The notes under the pieces: generated by a model
Databases searched by the model: none
Told to the model about the DNA's origin: nothing
Seen by the model: only the letters and a program-made list of their open reading frames with translations
Translations under genes and position numbers: made by a program
Shown: one piece after another, positions 37,776-49,600 of the stretch
Numbering within the stretch: the first letter of the stretch is position 1
Layout of the letters: every line of letters begins with the position of its first letter
Source: Rotaria macrura
Lineage: Eukaryota > Rotifera > Eurotatoria > Philodinida > Philodinidae
Assembly: GCA_900239685.1 (NCBI GenBank)
Contig: OENT01000162.1
Span: forward strand, 115,305 to 179,304
Direction of reading: 5' to 3'
DNA length: 64,000 bases

Positions 37776-38600
37776 ATGTATCGTTATTCATCTGCAAACA
37801 GTAAAACTCTTATAAAAACGGCATCATCTTTTCTTATGGACAATGTCAATGTATATTCTCGTGAAACAGCATTTGATCCACTTAATTATGAATTCGATGC
37901 TGAAACAATGATTGAACCTTTTACATATTTTCAGTAAGTAAAAAATATGTTTATCAATACATTTATGGCACTACCAATTTTTTCTAAAGTAATGGTCCAA
38001 CTGAATCTTGTCAAAAAGTCACTGAGTATCCAACATCAACATTCGTACACTTTTCATGGTTACCAAGTCATACTAGTAGTAGTGGTCTATCATCACCTGA
38101 CGATAGTTTACAAAGTTATCTATCACCAGGTTTTAATGAACAATTTAATTGTATATTGCAATTAAAAGGTCAACAGAATATTCCTCAACCACAACCACAA
38201 CAACAACAAAAACCTGTTCATCCAAAAACGATATGTCGACATTGCAAAAGTCATAACATGCCTGAATGTCTTTATACTTGTAAGAATCTTCAGCATTTAT
38301 CGAATTTCTTCTCGCCCCCTAAGACCTTTGTGTTAATTAGTATTCGTTTATATGTTTTTTTTTCTCGTTGTAATAGCTCATACTATGTATGATGAAACTG
38401 GTGCTATATTTTGTCCCGTATTAAAGAAATGTCATTGTGCTACATGTATACGCGTAACGAATTCAGATATCATACGTGATGATGATTCAGATGATGATAC
38501 TATTATACGTTTACCTATGATTTCCAATGAATTTAGTCATCTACATGGTGCTTATCCAAGACAAAATTCTTATCGTATGATTGACAACAACAATTTTTGA
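37776..38600 (+). CDS. Nanos-like RNA-binding protein with incomplete second zinc knuckle
   Basis: Nanos proteins act with Pumilio to repress mRNAs and keep germ-line fate. Exons 37776-37933, 37990-38279 and 38377-38600 give 223 residues. The N-terminal 130 residues are unstructured, ending in a Gln/Pro run (PQPQPQQQQKP). The first zinc knuckle is exact in spacing: CRHC, 12 residues, His, 10 residues, Cys, spanning the second intron. The next pair, CHCATC, is also at the expected distance from knuckle 1. The rest of knuckle 2 (x7-His-x4-Cys) is missing: the sequence continues IRVTNSDIIRDDDSDDD, an acidic stretch, and ends without another Cys. In canonical Nanos both CCHC knuckles are needed for RNA and Pumilio contact. 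This may be a diverged paralogue, or a further exon may replace the present end (a GTAACG donor-like site follows ATACGC). Confidence 0.82.
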
Positions 38601-40194
38601 TGAATTTGGAAGTTAAATGTACTGAGCTATTTATGTATATCACCTAGAAAGCCTTAACTTTTTGTTTTGTTACATTTGCTTTGTTTTGCTTGATTTTTTT
38701 TTCGCTTTAAAATGTGTGCATGTGGTTTTTTGTAACTCACTTTGCGCATTCGTTTGTATATCTAATGTACAGGCAGTATGAGGCACGTGAGTTTCCATGA
38801 AAAATACTATATGAAAAAAAAAATCGAACACATTCGATTTTCTAGCTCGTATAGTTTATTTTTTCTATCAGTGTGTGCGTGATCTTTCGTTTTGCTTCTT
38901 AACGCTTATGCTTTCTTTTGTTTTTCTGATTTCATTTTCAAACATTTACTTTTCTTTTTTCAAATATCGTTTCTCCTATGATGAGTGTCTGTGTCATTAT
39001 TCTAGCGCCCCTGATGTTCTTAAACGTTATCTTCAGACTTCAAGATCTTTTATAGATTTTATTAACGCTACAGACCCTTCTCTATATGAAATAAATAAAA
39101 AAAACGAAAACGCGTCTCTAAAAACAAGTGAGAAATTTTGATTCATTCGATCAACATGTGAAAGTGAAAGACATAGTTTGCTGTTCTGAAATCAATGATG
39201 TTCATTTCAATAATACTAACAATAGATATAAACTATTCCACATTTCTGGATTTACTCTAAGAGTGAAAAGAAAATGTTTCTTTGTAACTAGGAGTAAGGG
39301 CTTTACGTAGTTTTAGTAAATGAGACAAAATCTGGATGTTACAGAAAAAAACATTCATTCAAGTGATAACAGTGCGAAAATCATTTGATGGATATCCACA
39401 GAATAGTTGACTGCTCACATAGTCACATCAATATATTATATTTGAAACAAAATTACACGATACAAAAGTATGAGAATGTAATCTATGAAAAGAATTCATC
39501 AATAAGCTGTTTGTTTTGTAGATTTTTCTTAACAGTAGAAATCATTATCAATCTAGTCATGATAGTATGCTCGTATAAATTGTTTTCTTATTGAAGAACA
39601 AAGATAGTAATAACTGATTTCTTTTTTTAGTTATGAATGAATAGTGAAATTTCCTTGTCTTGAAATAGTTGAATTACATTAGAGGCGTACCTAAAACAAT
39701 CAATTAAGAGTTACTGTTGTAGAATTGAGAGTATCTATCTTGTTTATTTAATTGTTTTCTTCTACTGTAAAACAATTTTAAATTATAGAAAAGTGTCAAT
39801 AATTCTATTTTAAACCTCTAACAAGCCCTAGATGATCCAAAATTAATCATATTGTTTTATAAATTGACTCTACAGTTACAATAACTCATGATAGACATAT
39901 AAGCAATGGTGAAATATGTTTCTATACGATAGAGTTGCGACTAAAAATAATAGATCGGAGAGAAACTGATACATATAAAAAAACATTTTCATTCAATGAC
40001 GAATCAAGGAATATGATCAGATTGATTGGTTTCTTTTTTTAGTAATGAATGAATGTTTTCGAAAAAGAACGAGAGTGTTATCATAGTATAACTGAATAGC
40101 AGACATAGTACGTGTGATAAACTAGAGAATAAAACGAACTAGTGTCTGTCTGTCTACTAAAAGTGCATAACATTTGACCTATATACGTATATAT

Positions 40195-40225
40195 ATATAG
40201 ATAGATAGATAGATGGATAGATAGA
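40195..40225. repeat. GATA-type tetranucleotide microsatellite
   Basis: Direct read: TATATA followed by five ATAG/GATA units, one of them changed to GATG. Confidence 0.85.
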
Positions 40226-40450
40226 GACATATACAAGACGAAAAGGAAAACGAACTCATTCGACTCCACAGTGAATCAGATGACAAGACGATAATAGATA
40301 TTGTATTCACAGTTTCTTGATGAAAGTATAATCATTTGCTAAATGTATTCAAGATGACAAGTGAGTTTTAGCGACATAGTTCAATGTTTGCGTGTTATTT
40401 TGTTGAGGATTCAAAGGAAAAATGTGTACAATAAATACATGATAGAACAA

Positions 40451-40476
40451 CTTCTACACTTTATCTAGTGTAGAAG
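40451..40476. repeat. Perfect inverted repeat, 10-bp arms, 6-nt loop
   Basis: CTTCTACACT at 40451-40460, loop TTATCT, then AGTGTAGAAG at 40467-40476. It lies about 390 bases past the semaphorin stop and could form a stable hairpin in a transcript of either strand. Confidence 0.65.
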
Positions 40477-40865
40477 TAACACTTCATTTAACAATCGATA
40501 AATTGTCGTAGCAGATAGTAGCGACTTTTCTGAAAGGAAAAAAATTTCAAGACAAAACTATTCATGGTATCAGACTTCTAGATTATGTTTTATCAAGATC
40601 TTATCTTCTTTGATTTATGCTATGACCAATTCGATTCATCTTTTTTGTATATAGACTGTGTCACCCATGAACATTTCTACGTCACATGTATGTATGTCTC
40701 ATATAGTTCATCTACTTTTTTTAATTTTGTAGAAATTTTAACACTTATTTGAACATGGTATTCTATTTAAATATTAATAAAGAATATGATTATAATCGTT
40801 TCATTAATTTAAAGTAAATAAAAAAATACAAATATAAATTAATAGCATGATTAGAAAAACAAAAA

Positions 40866-43800
40866 TCAAACATAACTTCTATATAAACGATGAACTGAAA
40901 GATACTGTGGAGTAGCTGGAGGAATCATAGGTGTCGGTGGGGATGGCAGAGGCAAATCTAATGACGGTAAGCTGTGTGACGATGATGTTGAATAAATAGG
41001 ATATGAAATTGAATTAGTAGATACATCAGGTTGAGCAGGAAATAGACGGGATTGATATTTTTTATCTACGAAGAATTTTCCATGATTTGTTTTATATATA
41101 ATGTCATTGTTAAATAAATATGAATCAGTTCCTCCATGTATCGATGATAAATATCTTGTTTTAAGAAGATTTTTATGATGAACTTGTTTTCGATTATGAT
41201 TTGATTTAGTTAGAAGAATGATAATTGATATGGAAAGTATAAAAACAATCGTTGACATAGGTGTTATGATATAAAATAATAGAAGTTTATTATTTGATTG
41301 TTCTTCTATATAGAAAATGAAAAATACGAATGTACGTGAATGTAACAAAAAAAAAAGATTGATTCCCTAGGATGTTTTTAAATTTGATACGACGAAAGTA
41401 AAGTATTCAGAAATGAATAGAAACTTTTTTACCTGAAACTGGACCTGCTGTTGATGATTGATAGTTTACCAATGAGTGATTACTAGCATCTTCTTGTGTG
41501 TCATTAATTGATATTGAACGAAAGCTATCATCTGATGAACAACCATGTTTTATTGTCATCCTAAATATAAGAGAAAGAAATTTAACATACATACTTTTTT
41601 CATGTACAGAATAAATATTTACTCCATCAGTATTTGTTTTTTTAGTAAGCAATCTTTTTCCCAACAAACAACGCAAAGTTTTTCATTACATGGAACTAAT
41701 TTAATAGCTAAATATCCTAAATGATTTGTTACAATAATTACATAAGTATTATTATCACTAAAACAAAGTACACAAATATATAGCTTGTGAAACAATAATT
41801 TCACATACGTTTTTTGATAAGCAATCGATTTAATTGAATACCGCATATTCATTGGTAAGGTTAATTCTTCAAAAACATCTGTTTTAAATGTTGTATCGGT
41901 AAATGCAGTCAATAAACGTCCATTACCTAAGTAAGAAAAAAAAGATCTCTCAGCATCATCTCTACAAAAAAATGACTCATTTCTAATTTTTATTGTCAAT
42001 CTGTAGCGATGCACAAGAGAAATAATTCATGTGAGGAACCAAAAATCTACTGATATACGGTTCAGAACATGTTTTCTAAGATTTTTGTTCATTACTCAAG
42101 TCAAAAGATGCATGTCTGTCAGCAAAAATAGGCGAAATTTGCAAAAAATTTAACGGAACATAATAAAAGATCCAGTACATGTTATTATCGGAGAGAGGGA
42201 GGGTTCGATTTCGCTGGAAAACTATTCAGACTATCGAAGCAATAATATGCTAAATCGATTTGGCTAGTGCGTGTATTGATAGGACCAAGTCATCTGAATC
42301 AAGGAATGTCTATTTATGAAATCATACATAGCTGCTATTGTTTTGCATTTCTTTTTATTTGACCTGTCATCCTCCATGGACTTAGATATTCATTTATGGA
42401 TTGAGGCAATCATGTTCACTGATGCGTCAGGCATGCAATGCAAATATAGATGTGAGAAAGCTAAAATAATTAAAAACTAATTTTACTCGTGCCAATAATT
42501 AAACAATATCGATCTATATCATATTGTATAACATTAATTGCTGTAAATGTATGCAACGACATCGTTTCGATTAATAATGGATTAGATAGATAAGATTGAA
42601 ATTGTTTTTCTGATTCGACCATATCACGATCGATTGTTGATGATATTGTTTGATTACAATTAATAATTAAATCATTTAATTCATTATGAATGATTGATGT
42701 TCTTCTATTCGTTTGTTTTGATGGAGCAGTAAATACATCATAGAACTGTTTATCGAGTATGAATAAACAAACAGCTGAAGCTGTTATCGATGAACTAGAA
42801 TTTCTAAAATCTAATCGAGATATTTCTCAATTGAAAAGTTTTACTTGTTTGTCGTAAATGTTGCAAAAACTAATGTTGAACCATTTGATGTACGAATCGG
42901 ATCGACTAGAGCAGCTAAAAAGAAGTAAAACAAGAAGGAATTGGTATGTTTTCTTTTTTCTCTTGTTGTGAGTTGTATTCTAACTTAAAATATGAAAGAC
43001 GAACGAACGCGACGGATCAAACATATCAGTTGAACAATTGAGAATTGCTTTACGTAAGATTTCCGTTCGATTTGCACAAGCCATTACTAATCGAGATACA
43101 CGATTCTTAAAAGTATTAGAAAGAAAAGCAAATGAGTTGATCTATTCAAGAAATGATCACAAGAAAAACAATCATATTCATCTTTTTGGAACTGCTTCAT
43201 TTCCTCAAATGATAACATCTAGAATTTTATTTCTTTTTTTTCCTGTGAATTCATTGATATTTGTTTGAATTAAGTAATGGATTTCTTATTTCATAAATCT
43301 TACTGTTTCAACTCGTTCAGAAGTTTCAATAACTCCAAATACTGCTTTTCCATCATATTTAAATCCACCAATAAAGTATGAATCTAAATGAATAATTATT
43401 TATATAAATAAACATATGTAATATTTTACTTTGTCTCAAAGCGTAAAGTAATGTTTTTCCTTGTGTAGCACGTATCGTTGGTATATAGTCACCTTGATAA
43501 CCAGCTGTAATAATATTAGCATTGAAATTTAACATAACATAGGAACTCTCGGAATCCATCGGAGGATGTGGATCACGTGTAAGAATATGTTCATTAATAA
43601 ATGACATCGAATGTAAATCAAATGATCGAACCATGGGTCTATGCGCATATGTAGAATAAATATTCATCTTCAAATTATCTGGTAAAATTTGTACATGTAC
43701 AACATCATTGTAACATTTATCCTTGAATGAATACGATACAAACAGTGCATTTGTTTTTGAATTGATAGTTAGAAAGTAGTTTTTTTTCCCTACCTTTGTA

Positions 43801-44254
43801 TTCCACTCCTGAAGACATTCATCCATAGTTGTTTGATCAATAGGCCAATGATATGAAAAAATTGCAACCTAACAAATTATTTCTCTAAAATAAAATAACT
43901 GCAAACAAAACAAAATAGATTCGCTTACAGCAGCATTTCTTGAATCAGGCTTTAATAAAATAAGTGTTTCACGTGTTCCATATATAGCATAGTTATTGTA
44001 CCACATGAAAAACTTCAAATTAGATAGAATCCTATAATTATGATTTTGTGAATCTAGAATATACATTCAAGAGAAAAAGATTCGACGAATGTTTAAAAAA
44101 TCGATACTATCCTACTTAATTCATATGATGATTGTTGAACAAATGTTAATGTCTTATGCCAACCATGACACGGAACGGTAAGTGTAATAATTAAAAAAAA
44201 TACATGTAACGAGATCACAAGGATTCGAACTGTTCGTGGATAATCAAGGTTCAT
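40866..44254 (-). CDS. Transmembrane semaphorin (sema domain, short PSI, TM, Pro-rich tail)
   Basis: Semaphorins are guidance ligands that bind plexins. Eleven exons (44254-44116, 44053-43929, 43868-43430, 43383-43304, 43105-42985, 42914-42845, 42803-42487, 41926-41809, 41757-41623, 41560-41433, 41305-40866) give 703 residues. A signal peptide (FLIITLTVP) is followed by sema-domain landmarks: YGTRETLILLKPD, YSFKDKC, SYFIGGFKYDGKAVFG, NRVSRLVMACANR (the SRVARVCKND position), ALVDPIRTSNGST, SAVCLFILD, HTFTAINVI and GTSNGRLLTAF. A Cys-poor PSI-like segment (CNEKLCVVCWEKDC) follows, then a membrane segment (STIVFILSISIIILL) and a cytoplasmic tail of about 120 residues with LPLPSPPTPMIPPATP. There is no Ig or thrombospondin module, so it resembles class 1/6. 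Sequence identity to vertebrate semaphorins looks low, but domain order and the SRVARV-type motif are clear. The 560-base intron 41927-42486 is the longest. Confidence 0.85.
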
Positions 44255-46614
44255 ACTTCATCTGTATGACATCAAATAATCTTCATCAACAATGTTCCAT
44301 TAACTATGAATCAAGATAAAAAACAAAGAATGGTAAGTGCCCTATTTGTTTAATCGAAGAATATATTTGTTAACAAAATGAATGTGTATGTATTGAATAG
44401 AACAAGTAGTTTGCTTGTCTAAATTCATCATCATACAAACAGCATGCCGCTGTTCATCATCTTACACACAAGTACTTGTTTTCTCTTTCTTATGTTTCGA
44501 TATACATATATATGTATATGTATACGCACAATAACATCGATGAGATGAGATCATATAGTGAATATCTTACCAATAGGCACGTACTAGTAGTACCGAATAA
44601 AAGAAAAAAAAATCGCCAATTATTACTTAAATCTACACTGGTCAATGATCATGTTCAATAGTTTCACCCTGTTGTCTGATGATCTCGCATCATTTTGTAA
44701 ATGAGGAATATATGGCTTCTATACGCATTGATCAATCTTAGACGTGACTTATTACTCTTCTCTTTTTTTTTCTCCTTTTATTTAGTAAATCAACAAGGTA
44801 ATATAAAGAGACCAGATGGAGTCGAATGAATTGTCTGCAGATATATGGATGCTATTGCTTAGCAGCGGCTAGTTCTTCTCTATAATTATCTTTTCTTTTT
44901 CCTCCCTCTCTCTCTCACACACACTCTCGTTCCTTATGTCCGTTTTTCAGTCACTATTAAATACTAGATAATTTGCATTATTTCATATGGTAATAACCAA
45001 TAATTTGCTCAATACTAACTTTTTTAATCGATGTTCAAGTGGAAGTCTAACATCATCTCGAACTCGTCTCTCATCTGATGTATATGTATGATTTCGGAGA
45101 CGCATGTTCAAGTATACACTTGTGCATATAAATCGATGAGAATCTATACAGACGGGGAGACAGAGGCATCGTTCACTCACTGAATTAATAATTTGTGCAG
45201 ACAATGTACTATTAATGTGTTGAATCTCGAGAGGTACTCACAAAAATAAAATAGATGCGTTCTCACCACTAGAGAATAACATATAAACTCTAACGATCAA
45301 ATAATCTCTTCATAAACTTTAAGAATGGTAAAATAGACAACAATCAAAATAAAAGAAGTAACTCGTGTCAATAAAACATATCCATTAATAGTACTTACCT
45401 CTCTTTTACAATTATTTCTTCTTTAAAACTGATCTGAATTACTTGTATTTAGTACACTTTAGTGACGTTAGTTATAGTAGAATGAAGAAAATGTATGCAT
45501 ACAACAAGAGGAATAGAGAGAGCGGGAGCGAGATTAATTGCTTACAACTGGTACACTATATGTTTACTATGTTGAGAGATAAATAGAGCAATTGTAAGCA
45601 TAGTCAACTGTGATTGAAAGCCAAGAACACTTCATCACTTGACAGGATGTCTGACAATATAGACAAGCATGCAAACGTTTTGACGAAATTGTACCTACGT
45701 GTGATAGAAAAATTTTTTTTTTCCTTGCTCTATCTATACCGCTCTCTCATTCCTAACATACTTGGAACGACTCTCAAGTGCTTCATCATGTCTTTTCTTA
45801 TCGACATCAAGAATCGACAAAACAACAAAGTGACGTAACTTACAGAATTCAGGATATTAGAAGTATTAGTGCCATCATTATTTAAAGCGATGGCTACTAA
45901 TTTCTTTTTCTTTAAATGTTATTCTTACTCAATTAGAGGTAGAGGAAGGGGTCTATTCGGGCTCTTTTTTTTTTGAATTGCGTGTCGAAGTTAAAGAACA
46001 AAAGAGAAGAGAAATACAATGACTAATAGAAGTTCATCAGTTCAATAAGCTATATAAATAATGCCCTATCTTCCGGATGAACGATCGCTAACACGTAAAT
46101 AACCATTTATATATATATACAAATCTAAGAGGAAGAGAGAAAGATATATGCATCCGCACATCATCTATCTATCAGGTCTAATCCGACAAGAAGCATTGCA
46201 CAATACAACGTATCATCAAACCATAAAAAAAGTAGAAAACGAACGCATCATGTTAAATTAACAATAATTTTCCGTCAACGCCTCATTTGTGCAATTAGTT
46301 TCTTCTTTTATACGAATCAGTCCAATGGTCCATAGTGAATGGTCACGTCACATTGACAATCAATTTACGTAAATATCTCTTTGCATATACATATTTCAAA
46401 GCGTATATTCTTGCTGTCCTATAAATTGACATTTGAGAGCGACGTCATAATTAAAAAAGAGAGCTGAAAAGAAAAGAAGAGATTGTCACCTATCAATGAT
46501 TTTTTTTCTGATGATGACGCAACATACCAGAATATGTACGTATCATGGAGATGGACTTCTTCTTTGTCTCTTATACACAATCATTGAACGATTGCATACA
46601 CATATACTTTATTA
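44255..46614. other. Intergenic, 2.4 kb, no gene seen
   Basis: Upstream of the semaphorin and downstream of the PLAT gene. It has a (CT)n(CA)n patch at about 44905-44930 and purine-rich stretches near 45510-45530. No frame shows family features. Confidence 0.5.
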
Positions 46615-49600
46615 TTACGAAATTATTGATTGTGGCGTAGCAAGTTCATTTTCGTTCAATTCATCTTTTTTTTCACTGTATAAAATTAAATTACTTGAAC
46701 CTTCTTCTAGGTCTTCGTCTAAAATTTTTTCAACTGCAAATTCATAAATTTCATTTTTATGTACATTGGTTATTTTAATCCTAAAAACAGTTTTACGAAA
46801 ACAAAAATTTCAAAGATTTGATGTTTTTGTTTTGTTTTGTATTTTTCTGTTACCATTCGCAATTCCATGTAGTTGCTTTTCCACCGTCATGCCACAGACG
46901 AATCTTTTTTATTTCACCGCAGTACGATAAATCATTTACATAAAATTCATCAATTTGTCCTTTACGAAATGGCTGTGTATTATTTGAAGATTTATCTAAT
47001 AGTATAGGTCCGTAGACATTATTTGATATTGTACAAAATAATTGTAAATAAACATTTAGTGGCATATCTGATTCATTATTTGTATTTTTCGTACCAGTTA
47101 ATACATGAATGATGTATGTAGGCATTTTAGCATAACCAGGCTCTTGATGTATTAATGAACGAATAACAGTTCGTTTATCCATAGCATGTGCACCAAGCCA
47201 ACGATTTATTGGAAATCTTTAATTAACGAAACAATGATAGGAAAGATCTTAGGAAAATCAATTGCCGGTTTTTGGAATCCCTGAACAAAATTTCTGACAA
47301 ATCGATCGCTACAATTGAAAGCTAGAATATTTGCATTTGAAAAAATTATTTTATTTCAGCTTTTCTAAGTGTGTTGTTCAGCACGTTATTAAAATTTGTC
47401 CGATTTAGTAGTTATGTCAAGTGAGCATTTCTCGATAGAATGTGACATCGAGCGACGTTACACCTTTCACTTAAGCGAGACTACGAGCATTTTAACAGGT
47501 TTAAAAACTATAGTTGATCAACAACTTAATTGTTCAATACTGATTATATCATATGAGTTGAAATGTAAGTAAGTTGAAGACGAGTAATTAATGTTCAAAG
47601 ATCAATGATGAAAATAGAAATAATATTCATCTCAATTAATCTGTTTTTCCACTTGAATCGATTCTGATGAAATCGAAGAATATCAGTCATTGAATGTTAC
47701 GAAAAAAAACAACTGGTATAAATGTCCGATTCTAACAACGTGTCGTGAGTTCTAGGTTATCGTTTGTTGGGTTTGAAAAATTTTCAATTCGAAAATGTTT
47801 GACTATTGAATCAAAAGTAAAAGAAAATACCAACGCACATAAATCTTTTTCTAAGTCTTCGCAAAGTTCGATTCGTCAGAAATACGTTTTTTTTGTCAAT
47901 TAGTCGTGAATATCGAAAAGTGATTCTATTTACTTGTAAGTTTTCGCTACCATAGTTCTTGATAAAAAGTCCCAATGAGCAGTTGAATCAACAATTTCGA
48001 TCGTTTCACATAACCATGATTGCCATTCAGCAACTTCGAGACGTAATTCAATTGAATTGATCTATGGAAAATTTCCATCAAGAAATAATTTAAATTAGCT
48101 TGAATACAGATGTAAATTACTTCTCCGAGTCGTTTTTCACTTTTCACTTCAATCGTATCTTCCACTCCAGCATGGAATAATCCATGCATCAATCGTCCTG
48201 AACCAAGGATAGCATCATTCAATGAAGCATGTTGTCCATAAATTGATAGCAGAATCTTTCCTCTTAAGTTTTTTTGAGCAGGAAGAACAGCCTGAGTTTT
48301 TATTGTTACAGAATAAATCCAGCCTAAATCAAAGAATCTGTGAGTGCCATTGGAACGGCATAAAAACGAGAACAAAACATAATCTAAATACCAGGAATAT
48401 ATCTTTTATCGTGCAAAGGTGAGCATACGAGATCTTAATATATTATTGAGTTGTGATCGCTATAGTTCAAAGTCTGATAAAATAATTATTTCATAGACAA
48501 ACCAATGGTAACTGAGAAAACTACTGAATGACTTAGAAATGCTCATATATATTTTGGTTGTATAGAACACAGAAGAATAGGATGTAGGTGTTACGAAATT
48601 ATACTTCCTTTCTCTTAATATGCGAGTCACTTCAACTTTAACGATCTCTTCAATGATTGATATGTGTGTGTAGGGAAAATTCTATTAGATTATTTCAAAG
48701 TTATTTTCTCATGAATTCTAGTGTTTTGTTTGCTAGATTTTCGAATCCTGTTGCTCTAATTATAATAATACATATAGTTAATTATGTCGATGATTAACTG
48801 CTTTGATTCTACATGTTGTTGACTTGTATAAATATTTTTCAAATTGAAAGAAAACTTCTCGTTTGTATTATTTTATGTCAAGACTTCATTCAAATAGAAG
48901 CATACAATAAAACAAGATCATCTTACTTTTTTCAATAGAAAATTTACCTATATCATCTTCTCGTTGTCCGAAAATGTTCACTGGAGTATCAAATGTATTT
49001 TCTGTAAACCACTGTTCAACGTCAAATCTAATTTCTTTTGAAATGAATTTAAGAAAACAAAAATAAAACATATATCTACCGATAGGATAATCCACTGATT
49101 TGATCAGTAATAGTGATTCGTTCACAAAACCATGAAAATGTACCATGAAAATATATTTGTAATACTTTTAACTAGAAGTGAAAAAGGAAAATTTCCAATG
49201 ATAAGACTTTCTTAGAAATGAAAATATATGCATTCGAACACCTCTAACATTGGTGTAATAGTAATATTAAATCGATCTTCTTGACCCGATTGAAATATTG
49301 ATCGTGCAGAATTATTGATCTGTTTTAATGGTATACGAACTGTATCATTTACAGGATCAATTAATACAATCGAAACAGAAGATGAATCGTTAGTTTCGTC
49401 AGTATGTACAGGTGTTTGTGTACCAGTTTTCACACGTATTACATAATTTGGTATGGAATCAAGTTCACCGGCTTTGAATAGAAATTTTTTATTTTATTTT
49501 TCCTATTTTTACAGTTAAATGAATAAAAATTCAAGCAGACATTGAGAATCGGAAATTCAGGTGTATAAAACAAATGAAAGTAATGTTTTTCGAATGTAGA

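Larger units (their letters stand above)
38601..40865. other. Intergenic, 2.3 kb, no gene seen
   Basis: Between the convergent ends of Nanos and the semaphorin. The first several hundred bases are presumably Nanos 3' UTR, with two TGTATATC words near 38634 and 38756 (one base from a Pumilio UGUANAUA site) and TTTTAT words near 39050. Both word types are common by chance in such AT-rich DNA. The 88-residue frame at 38875-39141 has no homology I recognise. Confidence 0.45.

Noticed and set aside
38875..39141. 88-residue frame after Nanos, with a hydrophobic start
   Set aside because: No recognisable motif, no splice link that restores the Nanos knuckle, and typical of T-rich non-coding DNA.
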